In this document: positions 53,101 to 64,000 of the stretch, piece by piece
How positions within the stretch are numbered: position 1 is the first letter of the stretch
Layout: each line of letters starts with the position of its first letter
Source: Bugulina stolonifera
Lineage: Eukaryota; Bryozoa; Gymnolaemata; Cheilostomatida; Bugulidae
Length of the DNA stretch: 64,000 bases
Direction: 5' to 3'
Assembly (NCBI GenBank): GCA_935421135.1
Contig: OW285188.1
Location: 13,679,233 to 13,743,232, forward strand
The notes under the pieces: model-generated
What the model saw: the letters and a program-made list of their open reading frames with translations, nothing else
Told to the model about the DNA's origin: nothing
Databases searched by the model: none
Position numbers and translations under genes: made by a program

Positions 53101-56100
53101 GCATCGCTTTTCTACGTCTACAAGTTGCGAATATTGTGTTAGGTATACCATAGCAAGTAGATACGTTGTACAAATTTGTTTATAGTTGTGACTATATTAC
53201 TATTGGTCAAATCCCCATTAGAGAAAGTTGTGCATGCTTATGTATCGTTGTAACTACATAAATACCGTCGTGTTGCTTGTTGTTAGCCGAGTCATATAAC
53301 AGGAAATCTAGCGGACATAGGAAGAAACAAGAGCATGATCCTTCAACTATTGTTAGTAGCATAGCACACAGTGCGTCCAATGAACTTCTTAAGGTTACTC
53401 AAGGTATGATACTAACGTACATGTATATGTTCTGTTAAAACTAGATGCTACCCACCTTAAACAAAACATATTGTCACCGATAAGTTGAAATCGATGGTTT
53501 TCGCTAGACTTCACCGTTGATTGTAGGCATCTATCACATAGAATAAAATTTTAGATGCATGCCTTTAGAATTCATTGATTTTATATTAGAGATGAGTTTA
53601 ATTCGATTGTGATAATCTGTTCATAGGCCTAGGGAGATGTAAGTTACGTGTATTTGGTGCCAAGCTGTGTTTATGCCATTTTCTCAATGGGCCATATGAA
53701 ATGGTTATTACACCACTTGATGCTGTATACATTCCAAAACATTCATAAAGCCTTTGGGGACTATATTTATAATGTCGAAGAATCACCCGAGACAGAATTA
53801 TTTCATCGTTTATTTGAAACTTCATTCCATTGGCATCAATACCACTTCGCTGCTGTATTGAGAGATTGTTACCATGGAACATGAGTGCATATGGTACCTA
53901 ATTCACAGAGAAATGGTCCTTCACTCAGACTATGGCATAAACTCAGCTTTATGTACTGTATTTATGTTCAAATTGAATGTGTACTTCCCTCTGGTACACC
54001 CCATCTGCAGCACTAACTACAGTTAATATACACCTGCACCAAGACTTTGTGTAGTGTTGCAATGTTTCACTAAAATAGCACTACCTCACCCTTCGCTGCT
54101 ACACACTGTTCCTTGCCTGACTAAGTGAAATTTGTAGACTCATTATCAAAGAGTGTATTGGAGAAGTTGGGGTGGTATGCTGAGATATTGAATGTGTTTT
54201 TAAGCCCATTACAGAACTGAGGCTTATCAGGCCTGGGCTAAAATATTTGCAATGTGTAGCATAAAGCATCAGCTAATGGGATAGTATTAATGTATATAGT
54301 ATACAGGCTACAGTATACAGTATTTATTGTTAGTATTGAGTAACTTGTATAACTTGTAATTATTGTAATTAACTAGACAGAGTTAGTGGAGTGACTGGCC
54401 TTGATCAAGTCTGGGTAATAACTACTACTATATAGTAGCCTGCTGATATGCATACAGCTGCAGCAGCAACAGCAGCAGGCTTCCGTGATAGTTTGCTAAT
54501 GTTATTATCATATTAATGTATGATGTCCATTTCACCTTAGCCAGGCTAGTGTAACTAGACTATAAATCTAGTGCACTAGCTGAATTATAAGCATAGGCTA
54601 TAAGTAATGTAATATTTGCTTGCCCTTTATGCAATAATAATGGTGACATTTTATTTTATATAAACTGTAGTTATAACCCACTTACACTGTACTATGCACT
54701 ACATATAATATGCTGTATAGACACCAACTAATGTACTGTAGCACCAAATATTACTGCATATTGTTCTGGGACTTTTATTTGGTATTAGTTCTAACTTGAG
54801 CTGTAGGCGAATGAAAAACACTTATACAATATGGCACCCAGTAAATTATGGTCCAGACAATATGGTATCATAGTTCAGGTGGCTAAGACCAGTTCTTATT
54901 CAAAATCCTAACCTGGTTTAATATTCCTCTTACTACCAGATGTTCTGGCTGATATTGAAGAGGAAGATTCAGACCGTTCCAGCAGCAGGTTACATCTTGG
55001 TGTCTCCCAACAGCCTCAATCAGAAGAGAAAAAGTCCAAAGACAGAAAAAAGTCCACGGGTTCATTATTTGGCAATGAAACCTACACGTATGTAGTATTT
55101 GATTTCTACTCATGTTAATATAAAGATATCAGATGAATGAATACACACTCTCCACACTTCTGTGATGATGCAATATGGAGTGTTTTCATACATCTGCAAT
55201 CCATATGATGTAGTGCACTACTAGGATTACACTAAACTTGTCTCTACTTTTTTATCTGATTCGCTCTAGCCAACAACAGGAAATGGCAGGCGCCTTTACA
55301 ATTTAAATAATTCACAGCCTACATGTATATCAGTAAATACTAATTATATAGGAAATGTATTACCAAGTTAGGCGTATATTATGTAGATGTATAAATCCCA
55401 CACTGGTTCATTCCATTTTTCCATTATAAGTATATTAGTTGGAATAGAAGGCAATTAACTCATTTTTCAAACCTCTTGGGGATTGAAATCTAATTGAGGA
55501 GATTATAATATCCTATAGATAAGGATATATAGTATTAGTGAAAACAGTAACTAACACTAGAGCATTCCTTATTGATTTAGTTTACTCGCTCATTCCTCCA
55601 ACTGTTCTTCTGCATGTAAACACAATTATGCAGATCAGCTCTTGCTGACTTGGTTCTCCTACTCTGTGTGAATAAATATATTACAAGTTCCATGCTAAAA
55701 CTGGACTGTAGGACTTGCATGTATATGTAGTGCAGTGACCACACAATCTTTTTGATGAAATGTAGTGTCCTTTTAACTTTCAGAATTTTTATGACTTTTC
55801 AGAACATTATCCATTAATATATAGTGGTGCAATCACAAATTATTATAAATCAGCAAAAGAAGACAAGTTATTCAACTCAGTTAGTAGTATTATTGTTATC
55901 AATATTAGTGTTAGTCACAGTTCTAATACAAAGTAGTCTTATATTGGTGTTAATAAATAGTCTATTATGTTGCAATACAATATTACTAGTACTATTAAAT
56001 GGATTAAGTAGGAATTTTTATGAGATAGTTTTACTATAGTTAGTAGAATAATATTTGTAAACGATTAGACCAGTGCTTAATTTATAAGCCTGTTTTATAC

Positions 56101-59100
56101 AGTAATTACCTACACTACCAGTGTACATCTGCCTTAACACATAACATGTACCTACAGTACCAGTGTACATCTGCCTTATCACATATGTACCTACACTACC
56201 AGTGTACATCTGCCTTATCACATAGTATGTACCTACACTACCAGTGTACATCTGCCTTATCACATATGTACCTACACTACCAGTGTACATCTGCCTTATC
56301 ACATATGTACCTACACTACCAGTGTACATCTGCCTTATCACATATGTACCTACACTACCAGTGTACATCTGCCTTATCACATATGTACCTACACTACCAG
56401 TGTACATCTGCCTTATCACATATGTACCTACACTACCAGTGTACATCTGCCTTAACACATATGTACCTACACTACCAGTGTACATCTGCCTTAACACATA
56501 TGTACCTACACTACCAGTGTACATCTGCCTTATCACATAATATGTACCTACACTACCAGTGTACATCTGCCTTAACACATATGTACCTACACTACCAGTG
56601 TACATCTGCCTTATCACATATGTACCTACACTACCAGTGTACATCTGCCTTAACACATATGTACCTACGCTACCAGTGTACATCTGCCTTAATGAACATA
56701 TACATGTATGTACCTACACTTGAGGCCTGTTGCATTTTTCACATCCACACACACACCCTACATACATTACATTATACTTTATATTAAAGTCCATACTGTA
56801 CACCACGTAAAATTTGGCTGGTTTTTTACTTTGTTATTCTATAATAATCTTGCTGTTATAATAATAATAATGATATGGACGCATTAGTTGAAAGCTGACT
56901 GCTATGTACTACTAATCATAGATGAACATGCAGGTTTAGATCTGCAAGTATCCAGTGTAGTATGGTTTAATATTATACTAGTGTCAGTGAAATAATTAGA
57001 AGGCTAAATCCAAGCAGTTCAATTAAGATGTGACTCAAGTGTGCAGTTTCTATGTCTATAGCATTTGTAGATATTGTTAAAAATCTATAATTCCCATTAA
57101 TATACTAGATAAGTAGACACTGCATGGCTTGCTAGCCTCTGATAATCAGCCTACTGTACTGCTTCAGTAATGATGGTTTTTTTCATTGGATAGTAGTGCA
57201 AAACCAAGTCTTGATAGCCCAAGTTAAAGTTGCTTTTTGTAGTTTGATTATGCATCTAAATATTATTATGTTCGTGTTTTGGAAATGCAGTAATTATTTT
57301 GTGAAAGATAACTGGTCAACTCTATGATAATAAATCTAATATAGCCTACCGACAGCATGTAAATATTTGCATTGCTAGGAAAATGTACCATATATTAGTG
57401 TTATATTATTATATTATATGCATATGATGTTCTGGGTTTTGGTACAGATGTACTGTAAAACAGTAGGTACTAGGTAGGTGTATATGTATATACTATATAC
57501 ATGTACATATACACCTACTTAGCAGCTGTAACAAACCTAGAACTAAAAGTATATTACATCTTCAAGTACTAACACTACTCTAATACTTTCACTACTACTG
57601 TATATGTTCATATATGGATTGGTTATTCAATGAGCTCTTAGTAGCTACATATGACATCGATATAGGCTTCATATGCATCTACTACATGTTATAGGTTTAT
57701 ATTTCATATTCATATAAGTATAGAACTTCTACATTGTATCTTATACCTGAATCATATAGTAATGTGAATATACATGTGCACCTGATAGTAGTCCATTAGC
57801 AGCTAGAAATCAGTGTCACCTTTTTATAATGAGCCACATCAACATTACTTTACATTGTAGGTCTACTACAGTACACAATACGCTACATTACATACTACAC
57901 TATAACACTAGACTATGAACTGCATACTACACTATGCACTACGTACTAAACTATAAACTACGTACTACACTATACACTACATACTACACTATACACTACG
58001 TACTACACTATACACTACATACTACACTATACACTACGTACTACACTATACACTACGTACTACACTATACACTACGTACTACACTATACACTACGTACTA
58101 CACTATACACTACGTACTACACTATACACTACATACTACACTATACACTACATACTACACTATACACTACATACTACACTATACACTACATACTACACTA
58201 TACACTACATGCTACACTATACACTACGTACTACACTATACACTACGTACTACACTATACACTACACTATGTGATAGTGCATCTGGTACGCTGCATTATG
58301 AAGGTGTAACCTGCCAATGGTTTTGTATTTGTAGGCCTGCTACTGGTGCTGCCGTAAAGAAATCAAGTTCAGCAGCTCCTATGTTAAAGGTGACTCCACC
58401 CACTGCTGAGACAGTGGTGGCAGATGCCTCAGCTGACAGCATTCCAAAGTGGAAGTCTGAACCTCACGATCTGTTTGGTACACCAGGTAGGTAGCCTATC
58501 CCTTATATATGTGTGACATGCGGTGACTAGTAGTGGGTTCTCTTCTGTAACATGGTACAGCCAGCGGTTTGCAGGTTTGAAACAGTAACCTGTAACTATG
58601 GAGGGTAGAAGAATTACAACAGAACTTAAAGATTTTCAGCAAAATTTCATACTAACCTGAGCCTTTGATCCTCTGTGCAAGGCTAATTACCGGTTCAGGT
58701 GTCCTCAGGCTAATGTTATACAGGCTACAGATATCAGTTAGACATGGAGTAGGCAGCTCTGGGTCTTTGTGATCGTCGTTATGCAAAACATATAAACTAC
58801 AGTAGATGACTTTCATAGACTTCCATTTTGTTTAATAAAAAAAGTTCTAAATATCTGACATGGAACACTTTCCCTTGACATGCCTCTACATAAGCCTCTT
58901 TATTCAGAAACAAGACCAGTCTTAGCAAGGCACCGCTTGTCAAGCATAGTATGTATAACTTCTGAGAGGCTGGTCTCAGCAATGCAGCTTCAGAAAATGC
59001 GTTAATCTGTGGAGTTGTCAGCCCTCATTCTGATAAGTTTCTCTGTATTGAGACAAGTTATAATCAGTAGTTAGCAAGTTAAAGCATTTTTATACAAGAC

Positions 59101-62100
59101 TGAGAAACCTACTTGAGAAACCAAATCGAAATCCATTCTCTTAGATTTTAAGACTAGTTTGGAGTTATTGGCCTTGTTCTGTGTTATCGTTTGTTGGTTT
59201 AGTTGAATTCAGAAAAACTTGGCCAATTAAAAGCCAAGTATGGTAACTTCTAGTTCAGCTATAGTTGGTAGTAGCTCGTGTACAATGTTATTGAACCTTA
59301 TTACAGTTGTTAATTCAACACACCATTTTGGTATTGGCTACGAATGACTCAATGAGGGTACATCACTGCTAGTGTACCTGAAAAGTAGTTGTACACATAA
59401 CATGCTCTCAATTTGATTATTTGTTATCTGCGTACATATCAGCATTGCACTGGTTACATGAGTTCTCAAAGTCCATAAGCACCAGCAAGGTCTATCTGTG
59501 AGCCACTCCTCTCCCATATTTCCACACTTCCTACAGTCAGGTGCCTCTGATTATGGCAAATTTCTCATAAATTTTGTTATTTGAACCACATTCAAGGAGT
59601 ACATCAATTATACTCTGTCTTCATAATAATTATCTGCATACTCTCTGTGACTCCATGTGACTCTCTGTGACTCCCTGTGACACTCTGTGACTCTCTGTGA
59701 CACTCTGTGACTCTTTTGTGACTCCCTGTGACTCATTGATATTCTCTGTGACTCTCTATGTCTCTTTGTGACCCTTTGTGACTCGCTGTAACACTCTGTG
59801 ACTCTCTGTGCCACTCTGTGACTCTCTGTGACTCATTGATATTCTCTGTGACTCTCTATGACCCTTTGTGACTTTCTGTGGCCCTCTGTGACTCTCTTTG
59901 ACTCTCTGTTACTCTGTGTGACACTCTGTGACTTTCTGTGACTTAATAATTTTAGTTCCGCCAGATTCGGCAACATTTGGTATGACATATTTCTAGCATC
60001 ACAGTACACATGCAGCTTATATTTCATTTCTTATCTCACACTATGAATGTTTTCATTGTAGAACTACTCTAGATAGACTATATATTTTAACAGTAATATT
60101 ATCTATTTCTGCTTATCCTATACATGTATGCTGATGCTGACTGCTTACTTGTGAGTTTCTACTGTATGTTTGCTTGTATTATATGTAAGTACTATGCTGT
60201 GTCAGCCATATCAGTAGCTCTATATTGTACTAGTGTTAGTTAGCAATGTCACTGGAGGTAGAAAAACACCATCTATTTGTAATAAGGACATAAGTCAGCG
60301 TACAAACGGAAGAATTTGTTTGGTAAATATATACAATCATGTACATATAGCTTTGTCATGTTCATATACACATGCAATACCCATGTGGTTTCTACAAGAT
60401 ACTTGGAGTTGTCTGTCCAATGGCACATGAACAGCCGTTTTAAACTAAATGCAATTAGTTATACGTAATGTGCATATAGACGCACATGCAATTTAGTTAT
60501 AATATCAAACAGGCCGTGATCCATCAAGTGCAATGTTACAAGTCAAATGTTGGAATGATTTTCCACAAGTCAGGCAGTGGCCAACTCCAAGTCTCTCACC
60601 TTTCAATCACACCCGTCCTAACTGTGAAATAACGTATACTACATAATGCTATCAATGATATAATATATATGTGATATTTTTGAGAATGTGCAAATTGATA
60701 GCTAAATGAGTCCATTAAAACTAACTTTTGTAAATTCACTCAAGTCTAGGATCACCATGTCGCTAGCCTCACATCAAGCTAAGACAAAATCGTTGTAGCT
60801 CTACTGGTTTTAGGCAGTATTAGACCCAATATATGGTGTGCTCATAGTCAAAATATTATGTTGTTGCAATGCAGTCAGTTTTAGTTGAATAAAGTTTAGT
60901 GTAGCATATTATTACTGAGTGCTACACGTTATGTAGGTGGATGCAAGCATCCTGTCATTTTAAAAACAATATGCATGCTTTTATCCACCTACATACTATG
61001 ATAGATAATGCAAGTTTAACAATATACATGTAGGCCTACATGTTGGCCAACATGTATAATATTGCATATTCTTTTATAAAGAAGACCTCTTTCAATGAAT
61101 GAGCATTTATACAAACAAGTAAATTTTGTGAAGGAAATATCCACTAGATCATTTGTCAAACTGGGGATTGGACAATGTGTATTGACCAAATCAGATGATG
61201 ACATAAATATTTACTGCCGTGTGAAAATAAACTGTGCTTGAGGTTCATCTGGAAATGTTTATCAAAACTAAACTGGACGTTAATCATCCAGGTATTGAAC
61301 GGTGACCTACATTGTCACTTAGGTGACCTACATTGTCACTTGGGTGACTTACTTTGTCACTTGGGTGACTTACTTTGTCACTTAGGTGACCTACATTGTC
61401 ACTTGGGTGACCTACATTGTCACTTGGGTTACTTACATTGTCGCTTCGGTGACCTACATTGTCGCTTGGGTGATTAGTTTACCCCAGATTCGCTCACAAA
61501 TGCTCTGCTATAGCGTATGTATTCATATAGTTCTAACAGTAGTGCAGTAATTCTAGTAACTAAATTAGTTACTGACTGAGTTGCTAATAATTTGATCCCC
61601 TATCGGATATATGAATGACATATAATTTGTCTAACTTTTCTTGCAGAATTATGAAGGGGTGTGTTTAGCTCATGGATTTATTCCAATGCATTGTATTTAT
61701 TATACGGAATGCATTACAGTGTATCAATGAACTTGTTCTTTTATCCTTAGAATTCAGTGACGAAGCTCCTGGGTCGGTGCATTACATCACAGAAGATGGC
61801 GGTATTGATTACTCAGTTATACTAAAGGCAATTCACACACTGATGATGAACTCAAAGGAACAGGATGTCGGCATACAGGTATGAGCTCGGGAGGTGAAAC
61901 ACCGAGACCTGTTGAAAATCTCATCTTGCATTCTAAATGCTGCTTGCAGTCGTATAAAGAATTCAAATTGTATACACTCCAAGGAACTTGTACCTTATTA
62001 CATACATCACTAAATGAACTCAAAAGACACTAGTGTATGATATCTACACTGTAATTCAATAATTTATGGAATTTAATCTATAGCCTTTATCTCCACATTA

Positions 62101-62870
62101 AGCAATGGGTGCTCGTTAAAATTGTAGCATACTATGTTATCGGAACTAATGAGAAAAATGGCCTTGCTTGCATAGGTACATAAATTTATCGATCCAAAGA
62201 AATGAACATGATTGTTGTTATGTTAAACATGTAATTGTTATACATGTAATTATTAGAATGCTCGTGCTCCGTATTGCAAATGTACATATTATGTCATATA
62301 TATTTTTATGAAGCACAAGGGTGCTGCTAGGAGAATCAGGAGTTAGCACTAAGTACTACTGCATACCATGTATATTTTGGTCGAGATTTTCACATTGCAC
62401 CCATTTACATGCACAATATATAATATATTGAAATAACAGTACATGTACATTTGATGTGCTTGGGGCATGGGAAATTACAATTTTTCCACTTCACTTTCAC
62501 TTCAACTTTAAAATCTCAACTCCAGAATCAAAGCATTAGTGTATAGATTTATTTTATAGATATTATTAGGATCATTCAAGTGACCAGGTGTTACAGGTTC
62601 TAAAGGTCGGAGGTCAACTAGTTCAGGGCGTAGGTCAACTGGTTCAGCTCTACACTCTACCATTACGTTTATTACAGGTTCTGAAGGTCGTAGGTCAACT
62701 TATTCAGCTCTACACTCTACCATTACATGACTATTGCAGGTTCTAAAGGTCGTAGGTCAACTGATTCAGCTCTACACACTGCTTGAGGTCGACGAGCCTT
62801 CGACCTCAACTTCCAAGAAGTTTGGTTTTGATGATGACACATTTCTCCTTTTCATAGACACAGTGGTCAA
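50114..62870 (+). CDS. UNC80: UNC80, NALCN sodium-leak channel scaffold (N-terminal part; continues beyond window)
   Basis: UNC80 is the very large (over 3000 aa) cytoplasmic scaffold linking UNC79 to the NALCN leak channel that sets resting potential. Exons found: 50114-50184, 50440-50488, 50603-51044, 51339-51466, 51981-52130, 52230-52353, 53287-53403, 54940-55087, 58335-58486, 61751-61878, 62740-62870; all phases agree, about 546 residues. Matches to known UNC80: IPLALQTYFWR at the start, RLSKQCESSSV, ERLLVQNMQHGLSP, LLYTMHWLLLDA, LFVYLFTPL, SATYFDVAVLQC, a Ser/Lys-rich disordered stretch, and DYSVILKAIHTLM with VLKVVGQLIQL. Start chosen at 50114, the first ATG giving the conserved N-terminus. 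Three donors are weak (GTTATT at 51045, GTTTGA at 52131, GTTTGT at 52354). Most of the protein is missing here, so the gene must run past the right edge unless it is truncated (see 63331-63358). Confidence 0.9.
56108..56693. repeat. 39-bp minisatellite, about 15 copies
   Basis: Unit tgtacctacactaccagtgt plus acatctgccttatcacata, with t/a variation (ttatcacata/ttaacacata) and occasional 2-3-bp insertions. It lies in the 3.2-kb UNC80 intron 55088-58334. As 39 is a multiple of 3, both strands stay open for over 200 codons, but no splice or start context supports translation. Confidence 0.95.
57472..57523. repeat. Palindrome/hairpin TAGGTGTATATGTA
   Basis: TAGGTGTATATGTA and its exact reverse complement TACATATACACCTA flank a short AT-rich centre (tatactatatacatg) in an UNC80 intron. 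Its function is unknown; it may be a cruciform or microsatellite product. Confidence 0.75.
57890..58268. repeat. 19-bp minisatellite (cactacgtactacactata), about 19 copies
   Basis: Units alternate between a CACTACGTAC and a CACTACATAC version (G/A at one site). The array ends about 66 bp before the UNC80 exon at 58335. Confidence 0.95.
59636..59943. repeat. 10-bp tandem repeat (CTCTGTGACT)n, degenerate
   Basis: About 30 imperfect decamers, with variants such as CCCTGTGACT and CTTTGTGACC, in the UNC80 intron 58487-61750. Confidence 0.92.
61302..61475. repeat. 21-bp tandem repeat, about 8 copies
   Basis: Unit tgacctacattgtcacttgg plus g, with ctt/cat and cac/cgc variants, in the same UNC80 intron, about 275 bp before the exon at 61751. 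Being a multiple of 3 it reads as an open frame, but without coding context. Confidence 0.93.
62594..62762. repeat. Tandem copies of the UNC80 exon 62740 acceptor region
   Basis: Copies of cag-GTTCTAAAGGTCGTAGGTCA start at 62597, 62678 and 62740 after their AG; the last is the real exon start. Each of the first two continues through CAGCTCTACACTCTACCATTA; a fourth, shorter partial copy (GGGCGTAGGTCAACTGGTT) lies inside the first. Confidence 0.9.
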
Positions 62871-63084
62871 GTGAGTTCACTAGTATTATGTTATACAACC
62901 ATACCTCCGACTGTGGTGAGTGGCAGGGTTAAAAGTTCAAAATGTTGAACTTTTTAATCCCTTTGCATACTGGATCATGCTTTATTAGACCTAGGCCTGC
63001 ACCGGTGTTGCCTCCCCACTGATATTCGGTTTTTGGGGTGGTGGTAATCAAACACCGGTTGACACCGGTTCTCTTGTGCCTAGT

Positions 63085-63215
63085 CTCATTCGGTGTCAAC
63101 CGATGCCAAATTTGGATCGATATACCGAACCGCACCGGACCCCTTGATCCTGGTCTCAAGCGGTGTTAGACGGTGTCAACTTTGGTTCGATATACCGGAT
63201 CGAACTGGTCCAGGA
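63085..63215. repeat. Two-copy direct repeat, about 66-bp spacing, GC-richer than its surroundings
   Basis: Both copies run CTCA(T/A)..CGGTGT...GGTTCGATATACCG or GGATCGATATACCG followed by GGACC or GGTCC. The related stretch CACCGGTTGACACCGGTT precedes them (about 63053-63070). This may be a transposon remnant; no clear termini found. Confidence 0.6.
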
Positions 63216-63330
63216 GCTAGTTCGCCTAATAGAGTTGTCCCATCATGACCGTTCAATACAAGGGAACAAAAATCCTCAACACTTTCTTGCAACATGAGTT
63301 CATGCCAATCATTGTTTATTTTATTTTCAG

Positions 63331-63358
63331 ATATGGCAGGCAGACAGGGCTTCATTAA
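63331..63358 (+). CDS. Possible UNC80 terminal mini-exon with stop
   Basis: The acceptor ttattttattttcag ends at 63330 and the following A completes the AA left by the exon ending at 62870. The frame gives K-YGRQTGLH then TAA. An AATAAA lies at about 63513. If used, it would end UNC80 near 555 residues. It may equally be a decoy acceptor with the true next exon outside the window. Confidence 0.25.
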
Positions 63359-63581
63359 AACATAGTATATGTATATTATTTTATTTAAGTGGCTATTGGG
63401 CTAATGAAAGTAATCAGTGCTTACTCCTACTCCCAAGATTTTGTATTTGCCCATGTAGTCTAGTGAGTCTTAAGTTGCATTGGGTCTTACTTCACCTATT
63501 TTCTGTAATTTTAATAAATATATTAAATATAAAAACATGAGGCTGGACACACACCCAACCGACTACATATAATTTATTAGA

Positions 63582-63587
63582 TTTATT
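63582..63587 (-). promoter_or_regulatory. Polyadenylation signal AATAAA for the putative minus-strand gene
   Basis: TTTATT on the plus strand; a second copy lies at 63573-63578. About 220 bp beyond the stop codon at 63806. Confidence 0.35.
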
Positions 63588-63805
63588 ACTGATTGTGACC
63601 AAATTACAGAAGAAAAACAGCAAACATTGTTTCCACCACACTCGTACCACTGACACAAAAAGATAACAAATTTAAAATAACATGGGCTAACTTCATATCA
63701 CAAGAGAAAGAAGAAACGCTAGCATAGTTGCATATGATGTAATGATAATCAATGTAGGGAATCTTTCTTGCAAGCTTTCTTGATAGATTGCTGATTTGGT
63801 ATAAT

Positions 63806-63883
63806 TCAGTGTGTCCACCGATTGAATCTAGCAGATTTGTCTTCAGATGGGATATTACGATGGCTCAGTCCGATGAATTCTAC
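63806..63883 (-). CDS. Possible last exon of an unidentified minus-strand gene
   Basis: A strong acceptor (attttgtag ending at 63884) is followed by an open 25-codon frame VEFIGLSHRNIPSEDKSARF plus NRWTH and TGA. Codon use and residue mix look protein-like and AATAAA hexamers follow. I do not recognise the family. If real, it belongs to a gene entering from the right or nested in UNC80. Confidence 0.4.
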   Translation of the reverse strand, partial: VEFIGLSHRNIPSEDKSARFNRWTH

Positions 63884-64000
63884 CTACAAAATATTGATTG
63901 AACATTAGTATTAGCTTATTTTAAATAAATAAAGAGCTGGTGCTTACCAAAAGCATATACTACACAACGATTTTAAATTAAAAAGCCATAATTAATAATG

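Noticed and set aside
53598..53882. 94-codon minus-strand frame in an UNC80 intron
   Set aside because: No recognisable domain and it overlaps open plus-strand frames; most likely compositional.
56018..56787. 221- and 213-codon frames on both strands
   Set aside because: 39-bp minisatellite; treated as a repeat, noted separately as a finding.
61238..61477. 79-codon frame rich in Leu-His-Cys
   Set aside because: Generated by the 21-bp tandem repeat.

Overview
This is an intron-rich, AT-rich nuclear segment from an animal. All recognisable genes are metazoan, with GT-AG introns of roughly 0.1-4 kb. UNC80 and a rhodopsin-type peptide-receptor-like GPCR argue for an animal with cell-excitability machinery. 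Compact genes, many short introns and frequent tandem arrays suggest an invertebrate, probably marine, but the species cannot be fixed from this sequence. All exon models were built by hand from reading frame, splice-site and phase agreement; names rest on recalled family sequences, not searches.

Layout, left to right. (1) 77-5557, minus: 5' part of an F-box gene most like FBXO15, running off the left edge. Its introns hold a MITE, a 25-bp tandem array and a long hairpin, and a tRNA-derived SINE lies just upstream of its ATG. (2) 6423-8991: a 2.57-kb hAT-type element without transposase, with a perfect 8-bp target duplication. (3) 10532-12074, minus: complete two-exon HOGA1-like mitochondrial aldolase. 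(4) 12875-13464: a smaller hAT-like MITE. (5) 14396-23649, plus: complete 22-exon INTS8 of the Integrator complex (about 1008 aa). (6) 25994-42264, plus: 28-exon GON4L-like chromatin co-repressor (about 1343 aa). Its intron 20 contains a complete two-exon GPCR gene on the opposite strand (36477-38312). (7) 42424-46382, minus: six-exon FASTKD/RAP-like mitochondrial RNA-binding protein (657 aa), tail-to-tail with GON4L only 159 bp away. (8) 46790-48320: decayed non-LTR retrotransposon. (9) 50114 to right edge, plus: 5' part of UNC80, the NALCN-channel scaffold, with introns full of minisatellites. (10) 63806-63883, minus: a possible last exon of an unidentified gene.

The genes are unrelated housekeeping, signalling and organelle genes; nothing indicates a co-regulated cluster or a defence or biosynthetic system. 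The most unusual features are architectural: the nested GPCR with a copy of its own coding sequence in its intron, two exons whose splice-acceptor regions are tandemly duplicated upstream, the transposon with an exact target duplication, a long hairpin in the F-box gene, and very long intronic minisatellites that stay open in several frames. I found no convincing new system.
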